A DNA stretch of 64,000 nucleotides from a virus: positions 1 through 64,000 of the IMG/VR virus record IMGVR_UViG_3300045918_000157; one strand, given 5' to 3'. The notes under the pieces were generated by a model. That model saw only the letters and a list, made by a program, of their open reading frames with translations. It did not search any database and was not told the origin of the DNA. Shown here piece after piece: positions 48,862 through 57,526 of the stretch. Positions within the stretch are counted from its first letter, which is position 1. Every line of letters begins with the position of its first letter. A program made the position numbers and the translations under genes.

Positions 48862-49665
48862 TTACGCCGTCTTCGCCAATGCTACAGAAGTAAACGTAGC
48901 TTTGGTGTAAACCTTGTCATCCTTGGACGCAAGTTCTGCTACTGCGTCAATGATCTTCAACTCGTCTTCAGTCTTGCGACCTTTACGAATTGCATTGACC
49001 GAGTTCGCAAGGTAGCGGCTCCACTGTACACGGCTCATAGGTGACAGGTCGAACTGCACCAACTGACCATCGTAAGTGCGGACCTTACCGCTACTGTTGA
49101 TGATTTCACCGACAACAACATTACGCTGCTTCACCGATGCCAGAGGAAAACCACCAGCCTTCAGGAATTCCAGATGCTCAGCAACTGGCGTACCATCGGA
49201 GCAGGTGATCTTGTCATCGCTGTAGCGCACCAACTCCTTAGGTGCCTTGTCATCGCCCGGATCAACCACCCAAGCATCCTGAAACGACAGCAACTCAAAG
49301 CGAATGGTGTCGCCAAGAATCGCTTTCGATTCACGCTCCACAAAGTTCCCGTTAGTGCAGGTCAACTGCGGAAACGTGTTGAAGTCTACCCGCATCGAGT
49401 TTTTCATACCCTCGCTGATAGCGTATGCTGGCGCTGGAATTGCCAACTCAGCCGGTCTAGCCGCCACGATAGCCGGTGCAGGAGCCGCCGGAGCGTCCGC
49501 TGCAGGGGTGACTACCGAAGTAGCGGTTTCGGTGGCTGCAGGAGCCGCCGTGTCAGCCGCCAGTGCCGCTGCGCTTTCCGAGGTCTGCGGCGCACTGGCG
49601 AATACCTCACCGGCAGAAGTTTCGTCGGCCTCAAAAGCGGGTACAGTTTTATCAAGAAGTCCCAT
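48862..49665 (-). CDS. abundant replication-associated protein of unknown family, possible ssDNA-binding protein
   Basis: This 267-residue protein has a long Ala/Pro/Thr-rich, acidic N-terminus (to about residue 85) and a conserved-looking C-terminal domain (about 88-260; MRVDFNTFPQLTCTNGNFVE, IRFELLSFQDAWVVDPGDD in parts). It has its own sigma70-like promoter (49705-49732) and a following hairpin, so it is probably made in excess. It lies between the primase-helicase and an exonuclease. These facts fit a single-stranded DNA-binding protein, but I see no OB-fold motif and no acidic C-terminal tip, so the call stays open. Confidence 0.7.
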   Translation of the reverse strand: MGLLDKTVPAFEADETSAGEVFASAPQTSESAAALAADTAAPAATETATSVVTPAADAPAAPAPAIVAARPAELAIPAPAYAISEGMKNSMRVDFNTFPQLTCTNGNFVERESKAILGDTIRFELLSFQDAWVVDPGDDKAPKELVRYSDDKITCSDGTPVAEHLEFLKAGGFPLASVKQRNVVVGEIINSSGKVRTYDGQLVQFDLSPMSRVQWSRYLANSVNAIRKGRKTEDELKIIDAVAELASKDDKVYTKATFTSVALAKTA

Positions 49666-49704
49666 AATAATCTCACTTTCGTTTCAGTTACAGTTACAGC
49701 TATC

Positions 49705-49732
49705 ACTATGCCGGTACTTTCCCCGCTGTCAA
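49705..49732 (-). promoter_or_regulatory. sigma70-like promoter before the 267-aa protein gene
   Basis: On the minus strand a perfect -35 box TTGACA (49727-49732) is followed after 16 bases by CATAGT (49705-49710), 4 of 6 matching TATAAT. The start ATG is at 49665, giving a leader of about 35 bases. It is one of two clear -35/-10 pairs I found on the minus strand; the other is before parA. Confidence 0.55.
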
Positions 49733-49763
49733 CCTACCGAAGGCAGGATTTCCAACTCTTTTG

Positions 49764-52661
49764 CTATGGTAAGGTAACATTTTTACCTGACCATTTCGAT
49801 ACACCAGACCGTTGCAGTTCGTCAAGGTCGAATATCAAGGTGTCTACTTGTACCCTTGTAGTACCCTTGCCTGCCCTCAAGTACTGAGGTATCTCACGCA
49901 TTGCTTGAATAAATGAATGCTCATTGTGGAAGTAGTACTCCATTCCTGACTGCTTGCAGTGGCCTCTGTACTTATGGTACGCAGCCCTTGGAGCAAGTGC
50001 CAGCACAGGCATACCACCAATCTCTGACAAGTTGTAGTCTTGGCCTTCAACAAGCCTGAGCCTGTCATCTATAGAAAGCTGCGACATGTCGCCCATAGAG
50101 GTCAGCACTTTGATGTACTCTGGACTCATGTTAACTACGCCATCAGAAGACCCTTTCATTACACCGCTTTGCATAGCGGCAAAGTCTGCCTCAAAATGCT
50201 CTTCAAACTCACTCTTAAAAATATCCTTAACAAGCGCCTTTAGCCGTAGCAACCCGAACATTGCTACCGAAGTGTTGAATATCATTCGTGGTGAGTTGCA
50301 CTTCTTAGCCAAAAACTCCTGCGGCGTCATAGTATGCTCTTCCTCAGGCTTGGCTATCATCTTGTCGATAACCTTGTTGTGCAGGCTTTCAAACTTTTCG
50401 TAGAACGAGTCCATGTGCGTATCATGCACTACCTGAGTAGCTACAGAGTGACCTATAGATGTCAGTATGTCTACTCCCTTCATCATCTTCATGTAGTTGG
50501 CAAAGTTGCTGCTGAACCTTGCTGCTGATGGCTTCCTGAAAGAGACAAGTACAGACCTGTCAGCGATAGCATTCTCTGTTTCTGGTGCCTCTGCAACAAA
50601 CACTATAGGCCCTGACATACTGATGCGACTCAGCGCATTGAACGACGACTTGGTTCGGTTACCTCCACCTCGTTGCGTATCGTGCATGTTGTAAGCACCA
50701 CGGAAAATAGCTCTAAACTTTTCAAGGTCTACGGGGTTCATCTTTGCAGGCTTGTACTCATCTAACATAACAGGGATAGAGCTACTTCCACCAACAGACT
50801 GTAAGAAGCTGAATGGTGTACTTGCCGGTGTTAGCATCTGCGCTTGCTGTTTGTAGTAGAACATACGTAACATAGCAAATGTCATCTCCGACTTACCAAG
50901 TCCAGCAGGACCGTAGATATGTAGTAGCGGAAACTTGTGGTATTTGATATGAAACTGTTGACGCCAGAACGTAGCGACCATCCAACCTACAAGTTTTCCT
51001 ATCGCATCGGATTCCTGACTAGCAAATAGCGCCTTCAATGTCTCACGAACTAGCTGCTTATTGCCTGTCTCAGCCTCTATGTATTGCCATATTGTCGGAG
51101 CTAGTGTCAAGTCTGTCTTCATTACTCCTTCAGGGTCTGGATCACCTGAGAACTCAAACTTCGTGTTTGTATCTGTAACAAAGGACGGTGCCCTAACTCC
51201 CGCACCATCGGCCCATACCACAAAAGGGTTACGCAACTCAATGTGTTCTGACGTAGGGACGTTGATGACATTGACACCCTCAGAGTCGATGATGTACCTT
51301 GTGTCTGAGCACTTGTGTAACATGATTTGTAGCACTCCTCTGGCATGTATGTCTGAACCTGTGAATGAGCCTCCATAGATAGAAACCGCACTGTGTAAGC
51401 TGCTTGATCCTGTGAAGTGCGAAGCTGATAGCGTAATCGGTAACAAGTCTCTATCTACGCCAGTCAAAGTCGCCTTAATTCCTACTATCTCTTGTGTCTT
51501 TATCGTTATCAGTTTTACAATGCTGGTAAAAATAAAGTTTGAGATTGGAACATCGCCAGCGTCACCTTTGCTTGACACATATTGCTTACCAATTATTGAA
51601 ACCCCATTGCTGAATGCTTCTGTATTGTCAGAGTCAACTAACTCACCTTCAGAGTCATACTGAGGTTCTACAGACCCTTTAGGCAACAGGGCTTTCATAG
51701 GCCCTACGGCATACTCGTATGAGGTGTTGGCCTCAACATAGCCTGCCATGCGCCTTATCTCTGCTTCACGTTTGCTAGGCGTATTATACCTGTTACCATC
51801 ACCGTTATGGGAGTTAATCAGGCCAGCGCAGTTGGCTATTAGAGCATTCTCTGACATGCCAGCATCGCGGGCATAGATAGCAACCTGAATTGCAATATTG
51901 TTGAAGCCAGCGCCTGTAACAACCTCGCCCGCCATAATCTTCTGAATTATGGGAAGATGTAGTTGTATGGTTTTAGCATCAATCGGTTTAGCCTTCTTGT
52001 GAGAAGACCTAGCTACCTTCTGCTTCGCTGCATCGTAGATGAGCGCAAAAGCAGCCCTGAATACTGGAGTACTTACGGCTACAACACGCTTGCTGCGGCA
52101 GAGGTCTTTGTATGACTCAGCATTAAGACCGCGCAATTCAGCAACGGTGATAGGCACCCGGTAGTTATTATTTTCCCGAATGTTGTAACAGGTGCGCAGC
52201 ATACGTCCGCTACGTGCTGTATACACCTTGTAATCTGTAGTGTCAGTAGCTAATTTGTAGGCTATCTCTTTGTAGATAGCAGGCAAGTACTGCAGCGGTA
52301 CTTGCTTTTCCATGAACACAACTGGACTAATCAGAATGTGCAAGCCCTTCTTGCCACTCAGGAATATGTCTATGTCAGTTGCCTGTAGACCTTCTGAGAA
52401 GAGCTTATCAATTAACCAGTTAGCATCAGTGATGCTGTCCTCTACATCAACTGAGTCCAAGTCAAAGTACATTGGACCATAGTACTTTGCGCTATCAAGC
52501 AACTCTCTTGTTGGCTTGTCAGCTGGTAGTGTACCTAGCGTGTCAAGTGCGAGAATCGTTGTGAACGTTGGTGAAGCAGCCGTAAGGTCAGCGTCACTTT
52601 TAGTAAGGTGCCAGTCTTCCGTACCGCCTATCAGCTGATAATACTTATATAGTTGTGCCAC
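49764..52661 (-). CDS. primase-helicase (archaeo-eukaryotic-type primase plus SF3-like ATPase)
   Basis: This 965-residue protein has an N-terminal archaeo-eukaryotic (PrimPol) primase region with MYFDLDSVD (DxD, about 64-72), LSGKKGLHILIS and RMLRTCYNIREN. Its C-terminal ATPase has Walker A HIYGPAGLGKSEM (near residue 578), an aspartate-rich strand (IPVMLDEYKP), and IADRSVLVSFRKPS as a sensor/Arg-finger region. It should synthesise primers and unwind DNA at the fork. This replaces the DnaG/DnaB or T7-type arrangement in this phage. It is the longest gene of the minus-strand module after the polymerase. Confidence 0.85.
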   Translation of the reverse strand: MAQLYKYYQLIGGTEDWHLTKSDADLTAASPTFTTILALDTLGTLPADKPTRELLDSAKYYGPMYFDLDSVDVEDSITDANWLIDKLFSEGLQATDIDIFLSGKKGLHILISPVVFMEKQVPLQYLPAIYKEIAYKLATDTTDYKVYTARSGRMLRTCYNIRENNNYRVPITVAELRGLNAESYKDLCRSKRVVAVSTPVFRAAFALIYDAAKQKVARSSHKKAKPIDAKTIQLHLPIIQKIMAGEVVTGAGFNNIAIQVAIYARDAGMSENALIANCAGLINSHNGDGNRYNTPSKREAEIRRMAGYVEANTSYEYAVGPMKALLPKGSVEPQYDSEGELVDSDNTEAFSNGVSIIGKQYVSSKGDAGDVPISNFIFTSIVKLITIKTQEIVGIKATLTGVDRDLLPITLSASHFTGSSSLHSAVSIYGGSFTGSDIHARGVLQIMLHKCSDTRYIIDSEGVNVINVPTSEHIELRNPFVVWADGAGVRAPSFVTDTNTKFEFSGDPDPEGVMKTDLTLAPTIWQYIEAETGNKQLVRETLKALFASQESDAIGKLVGWMVATFWRQQFHIKYHKFPLLHIYGPAGLGKSEMTFAMLRMFYYKQQAQMLTPASTPFSFLQSVGGSSSIPVMLDEYKPAKMNPVDLEKFRAIFRGAYNMHDTQRGGGNRTKSSFNALSRISMSGPIVFVAEAPETENAIADRSVLVSFRKPSAARFSSNFANYMKMMKGVDILTSIGHSVATQVVHDTHMDSFYEKFESLHNKVIDKMIAKPEEEHTMTPQEFLAKKCNSPRMIFNTSVAMFGLLRLKALVKDIFKSEFEEHFEADFAAMQSGVMKGSSDGVVNMSPEYIKVLTSMGDMSQLSIDDRLRLVEGQDYNLSEIGGMPVLALAPRAAYHKYRGHCKQSGMEYYFHNEHSFIQAMREIPQYLRAGKGTTRVQVDTLIFDLDELQRSGVSKWSGKNVTLP

Positions 52662-52680
52662 TTCGGGACTCCTAATCTAC

Positions 52681-53169
52681 TTATATAGTCTGAATAGCCC
52701 TTGGGTAGTAGTGCTGAAATGTAGCGTACTCAAGTACGTATACATTACCGCGTTCTTTCGGTGACATAGGGTTAGAGAGAGTTCGATAGGCAAGATTAAA
52801 CTTGACGTTAAATCTCCCACGATGCTGATTGAAGTCGATAGTAGTGTGTTGGACATGCCACAAGAAACAGCTTGGTGCTATCTCAAGTGGTGCATGACCA
52901 ACCCACTGTTCTCTACCGCTGGAGTCAACCCACATAGAGGCTGTACCTGTGCGAAGACCGACCTTGAAGTCTTGACAGGTGTACACATTAAGCACATCAG
53001 CAGTGCCATTGTCAGTAGTGAAGGCCACTAACTGTTTACCTTGGAAGGCCTGAAACTTATGCCCACTACGGCACGCATACCAGCGATCTAAGGCGTCAGG
53101 TTTTAAAGTACTAGCAAAGTGGTTGCCAAAAGTCAACTCGTCAGCTAGGCTTATTACAGCATTAGTCAT
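52681..53169 (-). CDS. hypothetical protein, 162 aa
   Basis: It starts MTNAVISLADELTFGNHFAS and is probably beta-rich, with WYACRSGHKFQAFQGKQLV, ASMWVDSSGREQWVG and NVKFNLAYRTLSNP. It lies upstream of the primase-helicase, 19 bases from it, and downstream of a 476-base structured gap. There is no clear Shine-Dalgarno sequence before ATG 53169; a TATAAA lies just upstream, so a very short or leaderless transcript is possible. No function can be assigned. Confidence 0.65.
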   Translation of the reverse strand: MTNAVISLADELTFGNHFASTLKPDALDRWYACRSGHKFQAFQGKQLVAFTTDNGTADVLNVYTCQDFKVGLRTGTASMWVDSSGREQWVGHAPLEIAPSCFLWHVQHTTIDFNQHRGRFNVKFNLAYRTLSNPMSPKERGNVYVLEYATFQHYYPRAIQTI

Positions 53170-53645
53170 TTATAGGTACTTATCTACTACTTGTGAAGCA
53201 CCTCTGGTGCTAGGTTCGTTGCTCGGACCGAGATTGTAAGACCTTACCTACATGTTTGTGTACTATATGACGTACTCAATATGCAGATAGTCCAGTACTA
53301 TGCTAGACAAAACCAAATTTAGTTAAGTCCAAGCAAGCATTTACGGTCGGGCTGAGTGTTAGCTTAGAATGTCAGGCAGCGGTACACCTAAGATTAGCTG
53401 GTGATACAGACTATCCTTAGGTACGTGGCTTAACTTGCTGCTGTTTCTGAGCGGCCAAAGACTGCCTGTTGAGGCATGTGGTAATTTCGGCATAGCATAG
53501 CTCCGCAGTCAGGTGGGCCAACTCCGGTGAATGTTGCCGGGCGGCTCGACCTGACGGTCATAGAAATCGGCTCGGAATTGGCCCGCCTGACTACGGAACT
53601 GCAAAAACTGAGCCACCAATTACGCCATTCACGGCGTGAAAAACA
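53170..53645. other. 476-bp structured intergenic region
   Basis: No gene is supported here. Hairpins are present at 53197-53211 (AGCACC/GGTGCT), around 53222-53232, 53383-53426 (CCTAAG/CTTAGG), 53464-53475 and 53628-53640 (TTCACG/CGTGAA), besides the 25-bp structure at 53502-53597. It is the only large gap in the replication module, so it may hold a promoter, an origin or a small RNA. A TAAGTCCAA motif at 53324-53332 matches the operator-like sequence at 2869. Confidence 0.6.
53502..53597. other. long stem-loop with a 25-bp imperfect stem
   Basis: Bases 53502-53526 pair with 53573-53597 over 25 positions, with two C-A mismatches and one G-T wobble. The 46-base loop contains a further hairpin, GACC/GGTC (53548-53559). 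A stem of this length is far beyond chance expectation in a non-repetitive gap. It follows the 3' end of the minus-strand helicase gene. Candidate roles are an RNase III-processed transcript, a small RNA, an extruding origin or a transposable-element remnant. Confidence 0.7.
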
Positions 53646-55103
53646 TTATAGACCCAAAAGGGATTTTCGCAGACTTTCTTTTGTAACCTCTACCTGAACC
53701 GCACAATCATCGTTTCGTAACAGGTGCTCTAACAGTCGTTCCTGTATTGTTCCAAGTGCAACCCCGATGCGTTGCGTGGGAATATTCTTCTGGCCCATTC
53801 TATCTATCCTTCCTAGGGCTTGCCTCATATATATAGGTACCGTTGTCAATTCAAAGAACAGGCTCTCCCAACACACCTCCTGTGGGTTCAACCCTGCACC
53901 AGCCGACTGATACTGCGCTACCAGTATACGTGTATTGGGGTCGTGCATAAACGCCTCTACAGACTTCTCCGCATTGGACCCGCCATAGGCAGCAACTGCT
54001 CTGTACCCCTTGTTCAATAGGTACTCAGTTACCCTGCCCGATGTCATCTTGTAGTTGGTCCATACGATCAGCTTACTGGCATCAAGTTCGTTACACCTTG
54101 TCTGCTCAATCGTTAGATCAAGCAGGTCAAAGGTGGTGGACCTCTTCTTCGGGTCATTGCTAAAGTGTTCAAAGTTAGCAACAATCTGTTGTAGAGCGTG
54201 ATGCAGTCTGGTTGCCGTTGATGCGTCGATCTTTTCTCCGTTGTCAAACTTTAGCATTTGCTCGTCAACAAGCTTTTCATACAAGTCGGAATGCTCATTG
54301 CTAAGCTCATACGTGCAGTCAGGAAAGTTTGGCGGGTTGTTATACCCGTGCAGTTGAAGCTTGCTTCTAGTGATGGTCTGCAAAGCAAAGTCCCTAGCCA
54401 TCAGATTAAGATGCTGATAGGCTATGGGCTTCTTGAAGAAGTCCTTCTCAGCTACATACATATTCTCGAACTGCCCATAACTCCGGTAGAGTTCTGGCGT
54501 CTTCAAAGTTATGTATGCGTATGCGTCAAGTGGTTTGCTGATAGGTGTTCCGGTAAGCATCTGCAACGACTCACCAAGTGTCATTGCTTGTATGTTACCG
54601 AACAGCTTTGACTCTATGTTCTTCAGTGCGTGTGCCTCATCCAGTATAACCTCTGCATGATTACGCCGGCGAAACTCAAGCTTCAGCCTTGCGTAATCAA
54701 TTCGGTATAGTGAATGACTAACTACAACCCAACGAGCGCCGCTGATCTCAATTTCTCTACGCTCTTTTGGGTTGCCTCGGTACGTAACAACCTTGGACGA
54801 AACTTTATTGAGCCACCTCACCCAAGGTGTTATCAGGATTGGCGGCACCGCAACGATAGTGAAATCGTGGCCTCTCATGAGAGAGACAGCTGTACTTACT
54901 ACGGTCTTGCCACCACCTACAGCATAGAAGTTCCCGCTAACATTCAGCTGCGAAAACTCATTAACGTCTTCAACTTGCAGGGGTGATAGTGTAAAGCCGC
55001 ACCTTTCGCTGAATCCATACGCTGCATCAAACTCCGCGAACGTCTTGTAGACCGAGTTGGGCTTGTACTTGGGTAAGTTCTGGACTTCCATTACAGTTGA
55101 CAT
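53646..55103 (-). CDS. SF2 DNA helicase (SNF2/UvsW-like)
   Basis: This 485-residue helicase has motif I VGGGKTVVSTA (about residues 62-72), motif II ILDEAHALKN, motif III LTGTPIS, motif IV-V LIVWTNYKMT and YQSAGAGLN, and motif VI QALGRIDRMGQ. The order and the RIDRMGQ form are those of SNF2-like phage helicases. They remodel branched DNA and recombination intermediates. Its start region overlaps the 3' end of the upstream gene by 77 bases. ATG 55091 is a second start option. Confidence 0.9.
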   Translation of the reverse strand: MSTVMEVQNLPKYKPNSVYKTFAEFDAAYGFSERCGFTLSPLQVEDVNEFSQLNVSGNFYAVGGGKTVVSTAVSLMRGHDFTIVAVPPILITPWVRWLNKVSSKVVTYRGNPKERREIEISGARWVVVSHSLYRIDYARLKLEFRRRNHAEVILDEAHALKNIESKLFGNIQAMTLGESLQMLTGTPISKPLDAYAYITLKTPELYRSYGQFENMYVAEKDFFKKPIAYQHLNLMARDFALQTITRSKLQLHGYNNPPNFPDCTYELSNEHSDLYEKLVDEQMLKFDNGEKIDASTATRLHHALQQIVANFEHFSNDPKKRSTTFDLLDLTIEQTRCNELDASKLIVWTNYKMTSGRVTEYLLNKGYRAVAAYGGSNAEKSVEAFMHDPNTRILVAQYQSAGAGLNPQEVCWESLFFELTTVPIYMRQALGRIDRMGQKNIPTQRIGVALGTIQERLLEHLLRNDDCAVQVEVTKESLRKSLLGL

Positions 55104-55440
55104 TTGTTTGCATCCAGTTCTTAAACTCTTCTTCAGTGAATAACGTTAGCCACGATGAGAGTGGATGCTTCTCTACTTCAACCCTTGACAGCCTTCCGCA
55201 TGTAACCAATACATCAATGGCTTTTCGGTGGTCCTCAATAGTGGATAGTTCGCCGTTAACAGCGACGTACATCAAGTTGAATGCACCGGGACACTGCATG
55301 GCAATGATACCAACACCAACCGGCTTACCAGACTCGGGGTGCGGCAGCACGTATGCCGATGGATGTTTTGGGGACCAATGGAACTTGGCAAGTTTTCGGA
55401 CAAGCTCCCTTATTTGCAGGTCGATAGTGTCGGGTGTCAT
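55027..55440 (-). CDS. hypothetical protein, 137 aa
   Basis: It starts MTPDTIDLQIRELVRKLAKF, with HWSPKHPSAYVLPHPESGKP, VAVNGELSTIEDHRKAIDVL and a C-terminus LTQVQAQLGLQDVRGV in parts. No family is recognised. It overlaps the ligase stop at its start by 4 bases and the helicase start at its end by 77, an unusually long overlap. That makes strong functional linkage with these two genes likely. The reading frame is long and uninterrupted, supporting a real gene. Confidence 0.65.
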   Translation of the reverse strand: MTPDTIDLQIRELVRKLAKFHWSPKHPSAYVLPHPESGKPVGVGIIAMQCPGAFNLMYVAVNGELSTIEDHRKAIDVLVTCGRLSRVEVEKHPLSSWLTLFTEEEFKNWMQTNVNCNGSPELTQVQAQLGLQDVRGV

Positions 55441-56399
55441 GCTCGTTCCTTAGGGTTACCACCAACCCAATCACATACATCTTCAGGGTTCATATCAGCC
55501 TTATCTCGCCATCCTATCCACCGTCCATGGCGGGCACCGTCATTAGTCATAGCACCATAGCTCATGCTGCGGTACTTAAGGTAGCCACCCTTACGGTGAA
55601 GCGGGTTAAGCACATAAGCCTCCCACTCTGCTATGCGCTCAGCGTGCGTCATCTTGCCAGCGCCAACCTTGAAGATAGTGTTTGTCAGTACGTCGCGCAC
55701 TCTATAGCCGCCAACCATCCCCTTACCAGACTTGTTTTCCGCGTGTGTGCTTCGCTTTGTTTCGCCTACATCGTTGGTATAAGCCTCGTTCTCATTTAGC
55801 ATAGCCTCTAGTGTCTCAAGGATTTCACCCTCAAAGTCTTCCTCAGGCTTGAGTTTGATTTGCTCCTGACTCTTTGGCGTAGCCTTTCCGTACTTGTACA
55901 GGCCGTCAGGGTCAACCAAGATTGCACCCTCGTAGCCTTCTGACAGGTACTTCTCGTACAATTCAAGCATCTGCTCATCATTGCTTACTATGTCTTGCTC
56001 AACAAAGATAATGCGAGGGTTATCCAGTGCAATGCAGACAGTTTTAAGCCAGGCCTTGCGCGCGATTGCAACATCACTACTGTTGCACAAGTCAAACACA
56101 TAGAAGGCAAACTCTGGTGTACCATTCTGAGTCATGACAGCGCTGAATGTCGTACCGTAGCAAGTCTCAATGTCAGGCTTGCCACTGATCAACTCACCGT
56201 CAATACCATTAGGTACGTTAGACTCTAACCATACCCGCATGTGGTGGTTTGGGATTGGTTTGCCGCTCTTTGTGACGGCCTTGCCTTGGTGTAGGCAACA
56301 GCGTATGCCGTCGAGCTTACGCGACATCAGTCTAGGATAGCGGATTGGATGCTCTGCCGTGGGTGCTACGCTTCGCATCGGCTTGAATACTTTTACCAT
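55437..56399 (-). CDS. ATP-dependent DNA ligase
   Basis: This 320-residue ligase has motif I RKLDGIR with adenylated Lys28, motif III DGELISGKPD, motif IV EGYEGAILVDPDG and motif V EQIKLKPEED. The OB-fold half follows. It seals nicks by the Lys-AMP mechanism and resembles small T7-like ligases rather than NAD-dependent enzymes. It is separated from the next upstream gene by 13 bases. Confidence 0.92.
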   Translation of the reverse strand: MVKVFKPMRSVAPTAEHPIRYPRLMSRKLDGIRCCLHQGKAVTKSGKPIPNHHMRVWLESNVPNGIDGELISGKPDIETCYGTTFSAVMTQNGTPEFAFYVFDLCNSSDVAIARKAWLKTVCIALDNPRIIFVEQDIVSNDEQMLELYEKYLSEGYEGAILVDPDGLYKYGKATPKSQEQIKLKPEEDFEGEILETLEAMLNENEAYTNDVGETKRSTHAENKSGKGMVGGYRVRDVLTNTIFKVGAGKMTHAERIAEWEAYVLNPLHRKGGYLKYRSMSYGAMTNDGARHGRWIGWRDKADMNPEDVCDWVGGNPKERA

Positions 56400-56412
56400 A
56401 CTTATTCCTTAC

Positions 56413-56580
56413 TTATGTTACTCTGTTCCAAATAGCTTCAAGCTTCTCTATCTGCTTGACAGACAGGCCATTGCCCCTACTAAACTGGACTCCGATTGAG
56501 TCTATAAAACCTCGCTCCCAATCTGACAATTTAGATTCACGTTCCTCGCAGTCGTGTATCATTGCCTCTATCTCATCCAC
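56413..56580 (-). CDS. small phage protein, 55 aa, with WERGFIDSI motif
   Basis: I assign the start to GTG 56580 because AAAGGAG lies 6 bases upstream; a longer open frame would overlap the next gene by 116 bases. The protein is helical and contains ERESKLSDWERGFIDSIGVQ and GLSVKQIEKLEAIWNRVT, a pattern seen in small phage proteins of unknown function. It looks like a compact helix-turn-helix-like domain but no DNA-binding role is proven. Confidence 0.7.
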   Translation of the reverse strand: MDEIEAMIHDCEERESKLSDWERGFIDSIGVQFSRGNGLSVKQIEKLEAIWNRVT

Positions 56581-56596
56581 AGCTATCTCCTTTACG

Positions 56597-56797
56597 TTAG
56601 CGTTTAGGAAGTGGGCACCAAGCTTTCCAAAACTTGTCGCCGTGATACTCGCTGTAAACAAGTACCCCGCCAGCGCCAAGCAGTTGAAGCTTGACGCCTC
56701 TAGGGCAGGCATCCATATTATAGTTTACGCGAACGTGGACGGCTACAGCAACAGTCTTATCTGTATTGATCCTGTAATCGTCTGTGTTAATGGACAT
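56597..56797 (-). CDS. hypothetical protein, 66 aa
   Basis: It starts MSINTDDYRINTDKTVAVAV and is beta-rich (VHVRVNYNMD, KLQLLGAGGVLVYSEYHGD). It begins just before the stop of the upstream membrane peptide and ends 16 bases before the next GTG, matching the compact packing of this region. No function is recognised. Confidence 0.65.
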   Translation of the reverse strand: MSINTDDYRINTDKTVAVAVHVRVNYNMDACPRGVKLQLLGAGGVLVYSEYHGDKFWKAWCPLPKR

Positions 56798-56799
56798 AG

Positions 56800-56889
56800 C
56801 TAACTCTTACGAATCCTGAGGTACACGATCAAGACTGACACGTATATTAACGAAGCAGCTATTACGTATACATCAACCGCATCACGCAT
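56800..56889 (-). CDS. 29-aa single-span membrane micropeptide
   Basis: ATG 56889 overlaps the stop of the upstream 180-residue gene (ATGCGTGA). The peptide starts MRDAVDVYVIAASLIYVSVL and ends YLRIRKS. It is therefore one hydrophobic helix with a basic C-terminus. The stop (56800) is 2 bases before the ATG of the next gene, so the frame fits exactly between two genes. It is unlike the three micropeptides at 60348-60618 in sequence but similar in design. Confidence 0.6.
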   Translation of the reverse strand: MRDAVDVYVIAASLIYVSVLIVYLRIRKS

Positions 56890-57424
56890 CGTGTTCGCCT
56901 TTAAGCGCTTTAATCTCAATCTCTTCCTTCTGCTTCTCATCAAGCAGAGGATAGATGTCAACTCCATTGACTTCAGCGCTGACCAAGGTCATAGACTCTG
57001 GATAGTCAGGCTCCATCTGCAGGCCTGAGCCTTGCTCCCGACTACCGCGCTCGGCCTCTTCGTACTCAAGTTCGCACACAACTGGTACAGTCAGGCCACC
57101 ATCCCACTCATACGTGTGGTAGCCAGTAGCAGGAATTGGAGACAGGAATCGGTCTACAATCTCCTGAAAGGCCGGGTGCAAGCCTTGACCCAAGCCCGGA
57201 GCGGGGACTTTTGCAGGTATGGGGTCGATAGCCGGTACAGGCTTTCCGAGAACATCAGCGAGTAACTTGAAGTCATCTCCGCTCATCGTGACCGAGTAAG
57301 TCGTGATCTTTTCGCCGTTAGGGCCTGCCTTGGAGCGGCCTTCGCTGATAACGGCTCCGTAGGCCAGTGCCAAATCGAAGGCTGTGTCTGCTGATCTGGT
57401 CAACTGTATGTCTTTATGTGTCAT
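56882..57424 (-). CDS. hypothetical protein, 180 aa
   Basis: It starts MTHKDIQLTRSADTAFDLAL and contains DDFKLLADVLGKPVP, a Pro-rich linker and a C-terminal acidic region (YEEAERGSREQG, LLDEKQKEEIEIKAL). It is the first gene after the terminator-containing gap 57425-57588 and likely the first gene of a transcript. No family is recognised. Confidence 0.7.
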   Translation of the reverse strand: MTHKDIQLTRSADTAFDLALAYGAVISEGRSKAGPNGEKITTYSVTMSGDDFKLLADVLGKPVPAIDPIPAKVPAPGLGQGLHPAFQEIVDRFLSPIPATGYHTYEWDGGLTVPVVCELEYEEAERGSREQGSGLQMEPDYPESMTLVSAEVNGVDIYPLLDEKQKEEIEIKALKGEHDA

Positions 57425-57526
57425 TACTATCTACCTTTGAGGTTACATTTAAATTACTGCTGATGCTGTGACTAATTATCGTTACCTTTGCTTGGGCTGT
57501 GCTGTGAGTGAGTATCCAATCTTTGA

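Noticed and set aside
49174-49887. 237-codon plus-strand frame opposite the Ala/Pro-rich gene
   Set aside because: Arg/Cys/Ser-rich, no start signal, spans the promoter and two genes of the other strand.
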